In this document: positions 62,409-64,000 of the stretch, piece after piece
Layout: every line of letters begins with the position of its first letter
How positions within the stretch are numbered: position 1 is the first letter of the stretch
Assembly (NCBI GenBank): GCA_902557845.1
Contig: CACEBX010000002.1
Location: 101,083 to 165,082, forward strand
Source: Rhodospirillaceae bacterium
GTDB lineage: Bacteria > Pseudomonadota > Alphaproteobacteria > TMED109
Direction: 5' to 3'
Length of the DNA stretch: 64,000 nt
Made by a program: the position numbers and the translations under genes
The notes under the pieces: generated by a model
What the model saw: only the letters and a program-made list of their open reading frames with translations
Told to the model about the DNA's origin: nothing
Databases searched by the model: none

Positions 62409-63494
62409 ATGGAATATTTTAAGAATAAATTAAAAAGAAGAAAAACTAGATTGGTAACTCTAGGAAAAATAAAAGTAGGAAGTGAAGCTCCTATAACAGT
62501 ACAATCAATGACTAATACTGTTACTCATAACTTAGAAGCAACTCTAAAACAAATTATTGCTTTAGAAAAAGCCGGTGCAGATTTAATAAGAGTATCTTGT
62601 CCAGATGAGAGTTCTACCAAAGCACTAAAAAAAATAGTAGTAAAAGCTAAAGTTCCAATAATTGCTGACATACATTTTCATAGTCAGAGGGCAATAGAGG
62701 CTGCAGAGGCAGGGGCCGCCTGTTTAATAATTAATCCTGGTAATATAGGAAATATTGAAAAAATTAAAAGTGTAGTAGATGCGGCTAAAAAAAATAATTG
62801 CGCTATAAGAATTGGAGTTAATGCTGGATCATTGGAAAAAGAATTTATTGATAAATATTATAGAGCTACTCCTGAAGCAATGCTAGCGAGTGCTTTAAAA
62901 CATGTTAAAATTTTAGAAAGTCTTAAATTTTATAATACAAAAATTAGTGTAAAAGCATCAAATGTGCAGCTAGCAATTGACTCATACAAATTATTGGCAA
63001 AAGCAACAAATTACCCTCTACATCTAGGAATAACAGAGGCTGGAAGCCTAATCACTGGAACTGTAAAATCTTCTATAGGAATAGGAAGCCTTCTAAATCA
63101 AGGAATAGGTGATACCATTAGGGTGTCACTGTCTGATGACCCAATAAATGAAGTTAGGGTAGGAATTGATATTTTAAATGCCTTAGGAATTAGAAAATCA
63201 GGATTAACTATAATTTCTTGTCCATCATGCGCTAGACAGCAATTTGATGTAATAGAGACTGTAAAAAAAATTGAACATAAATATTCAGGCATTAAAAAAC
63301 ATATTAGTATCTCAATCCTTGGATGTGTTGTTAATGGCCCAGGTGAAGCTAAGCATGTAGACCTAGGAGTTACTGGCGGAGGAAACAATAATCATCAAAT
63401 TTATTTAAATGGGAAAAAAAGCTTCATAAGCAAAAATCAAGACCTTACAAAGGTTCTTTCAGAACTGATTGATGAAAATTTAAAAAATGAATAA
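62409..63494 (+). CDS. ispG: 4-hydroxy-3-methylbut-2-en-1-yl diphosphate synthase
   Basis: 361 residues. It makes HMBPP in the MEP pathway, just before IspH. The TIM-barrel start (VGSEAPITVQSMTNT) and the 4Fe-4S site (ISCPSCARQQFD and LGCVVNGPGEAKH) are conserved. The direct, two-domain bacterial form. hisS starts eight bases before its end, so the two are coupled. dxs, ispH and ispG all lie in this window, in three places. Confidence 0.96.
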   Translation: MEYFKNKLKRRKTRLVTLGKIKVGSEAPITVQSMTNTVTHNLEATLKQIIALEKAGADLIRVSCPDESSTKALKKIVVKAKVPIIADIHFHSQRAIEAAEAGAACLIINPGNIGNIEKIKSVVDAAKKNNCAIRIGVNAGSLEKEFIDKYYRATPEAMLASALKHVKILESLKFYNTKISVKASNVQLAIDSYKLLAKATNYPLHLGITEAGSLITGTVKSSIGIGSLLNQGIGDTIRVSLSDDPINEVRVGIDILNALGIRKSGLTIISCPSCARQQFDVIETVKKIEHKYSGIKKHISISILGCVVNGPGEAKHVDLGVTGGGNNNHQIYLNGKKSFISKNQDLTKVLSELIDENLKNE

Positions 63495-64000
63495 TAAAAA
63501 AATCTCTACAGTAAGAGGAATGCACGATACTTATGGAACTTCCTTCTATAAACAAAGAAATATTATAGAAAGTTTTATAAAAGTAGTATCCCTTTTAAAC
63601 TTTACTCCTATGAATACTCCAATTATAGAACATAGTGAGGTATTTCTTAGAACATTGGGAGGCTCTTCAGATGTAGTAATGAAAGAAATGTATACCTTTT
63701 TAGACAAAAGCAATGATAGTGTAACATTAAGGCCTGAAGGAACTGCTGGTATTGCAAGAGCCTTAATATCAAATGGCTTTACCCAAAACTTGCCTCAAAA
63801 ATATTTTTATTATGGTCCTATGTTTAGATATGAGCGCCCTCAACAAGGAAGATTGAGACAATTCAATCAAGTAGGTTTAGAATTTTTTGGAAAGGGCAGC
63901 TATCTTGAAGATTGTGAAGTTATAAGAGCAGCTCATCATTTTTTAATTGAACTAGATATAAAAAAAGATGTAAAACTTAAAATAAATACTATTGGAAAAA
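63487..64000 (+). CDS. hisS: Histidyl-tRNA synthetase, N-terminal part (runs past the window)
   Basis: 171 residues from the ATG at 63487 to the window end, with no stop. TVRGMHDTYG is the HisRS start, LRPEGTAGIARA belongs to the class II active site, and the motif 2 loop FRYERPQQGRLRQFNQVGLE is clear. It charges tRNA-His in the cytosol. The start overlaps ispG by eight bases. Confidence 0.93.
   Translation, partial: MNNKKISTVRGMHDTYGTSFYKQRNIIESFIKVVSLLNFTPMNTPIIEHSEVFLRTLGGSSDVVMKEMYTFLDKSNDSVTLRPEGTAGIARALISNGFTQNLPQKYFYYGPMFRYERPQQGRLRQFNQVGLEFFGKGSYLEDCEVIRAAHHFLIELDIKKDVKLKINTIGK

Noticed and set aside
1..64000. CRISPR arrays, insertion sequences, prophage genes, rRNA
   Set aside because: No regularly spaced repeats, transposase, phage structural protein or rRNA sequence was seen.

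Overview
The window comes from the compact, AT-rich chromosome of an aerobic, probably marine or oligotrophic alphaproteobacterium. The evidence is gene content and neighbourhoods: bolA/dnaJ/cobS/cobT, argJ beside secA, ubiG opposite lysC, an HTH/TM protein upstream of ispG, an NDUFS4-like complex I protein, an NDUFAF5-like methyltransferase, plant-type glutamate-cysteine ligase, PQQ synthesis, Sox proteins and a TPP-riboswitch-controlled SSS transporter of the ThiV type. Convergent genes often touch or overlap (dxs/ispH, cobT/rpmB, coxL-like/nrdB) and operons overlap by 1-8 bases, so the genome is streamlined. The lineage (SAR11-like, HIMB59/AEGEAN-169-like or another AT-rich group) cannot be settled from sequence reading alone.

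Layout. 1-8334: tail of a small membrane protein, cytochrome c', HspQ, an orphan molybdenum hydroxylase large subunit, class Ia ribonucleotide reductase (nrdAB) with a DnaA-box cluster in its leader, a cobalamin adenosyltransferase and an M20 amidohydrolase. 8335-13400: an accessory patch starting at tRNA-Phe. It holds small secreted proteins (three related by a GTGxYKKL motif), a cupredoxin, a short hibernation factor, a CBS-domain protein, a membrane gene broken by a stop codon, and degenerate copies of the tRNA-Phe 3' end. 13412-17146: a peroxiredoxin/AhpD operon behind a Fur-like palindrome, then a TPP riboswitch and a thiV-like transporter frameshifted in a run of nine Gs. 17254-20530: pqqABCDE. 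20571-30476: LOG protein, isocitrate dehydrogenase, NDUFS4-like protein, tRNA-Pro, NhaD antiporter, a Tat-exported IorAB-type molybdenum hydroxylase, an SDR, the CoxE/CoxD maturation pair and bacterioferritin. 30610-42148: phosphoglycerate mutase, amidase, a DsbA-like and a PDZ protein, dxs, and an eight-gene leftward unit soxXYZA-cbs-cgl-sixA-ispH. 42216-64000: CoA-transferase, hisC, GST, tldD, gshA, bolA, dnaJ-like, cobST, rpmB, methylmalonyl-CoA mutase, two methyltransferases, argJ, secA, ubiG, lysC, ispG and the start of hisS.

How it fits together. B12 chemistry links the adenosyltransferase, CobST and methylmalonyl-CoA mutase. Molybdenum hydroxylases, PQQ and periplasmic c-type cytochromes point to periplasmic oxidation of small organic compounds. 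SoxXYZA with CBS/CGL joins reduced-sulfur handling to cysteine and homocysteine metabolism, with GshA downstream in glutathione synthesis. The MEP pathway is represented by dxs, ispH and ispG. The least explained part is 8.3-17 kb: a tRNA-flanked patch of small secreted proteins with repeats and decaying genes, next to the frameshifted thiV.
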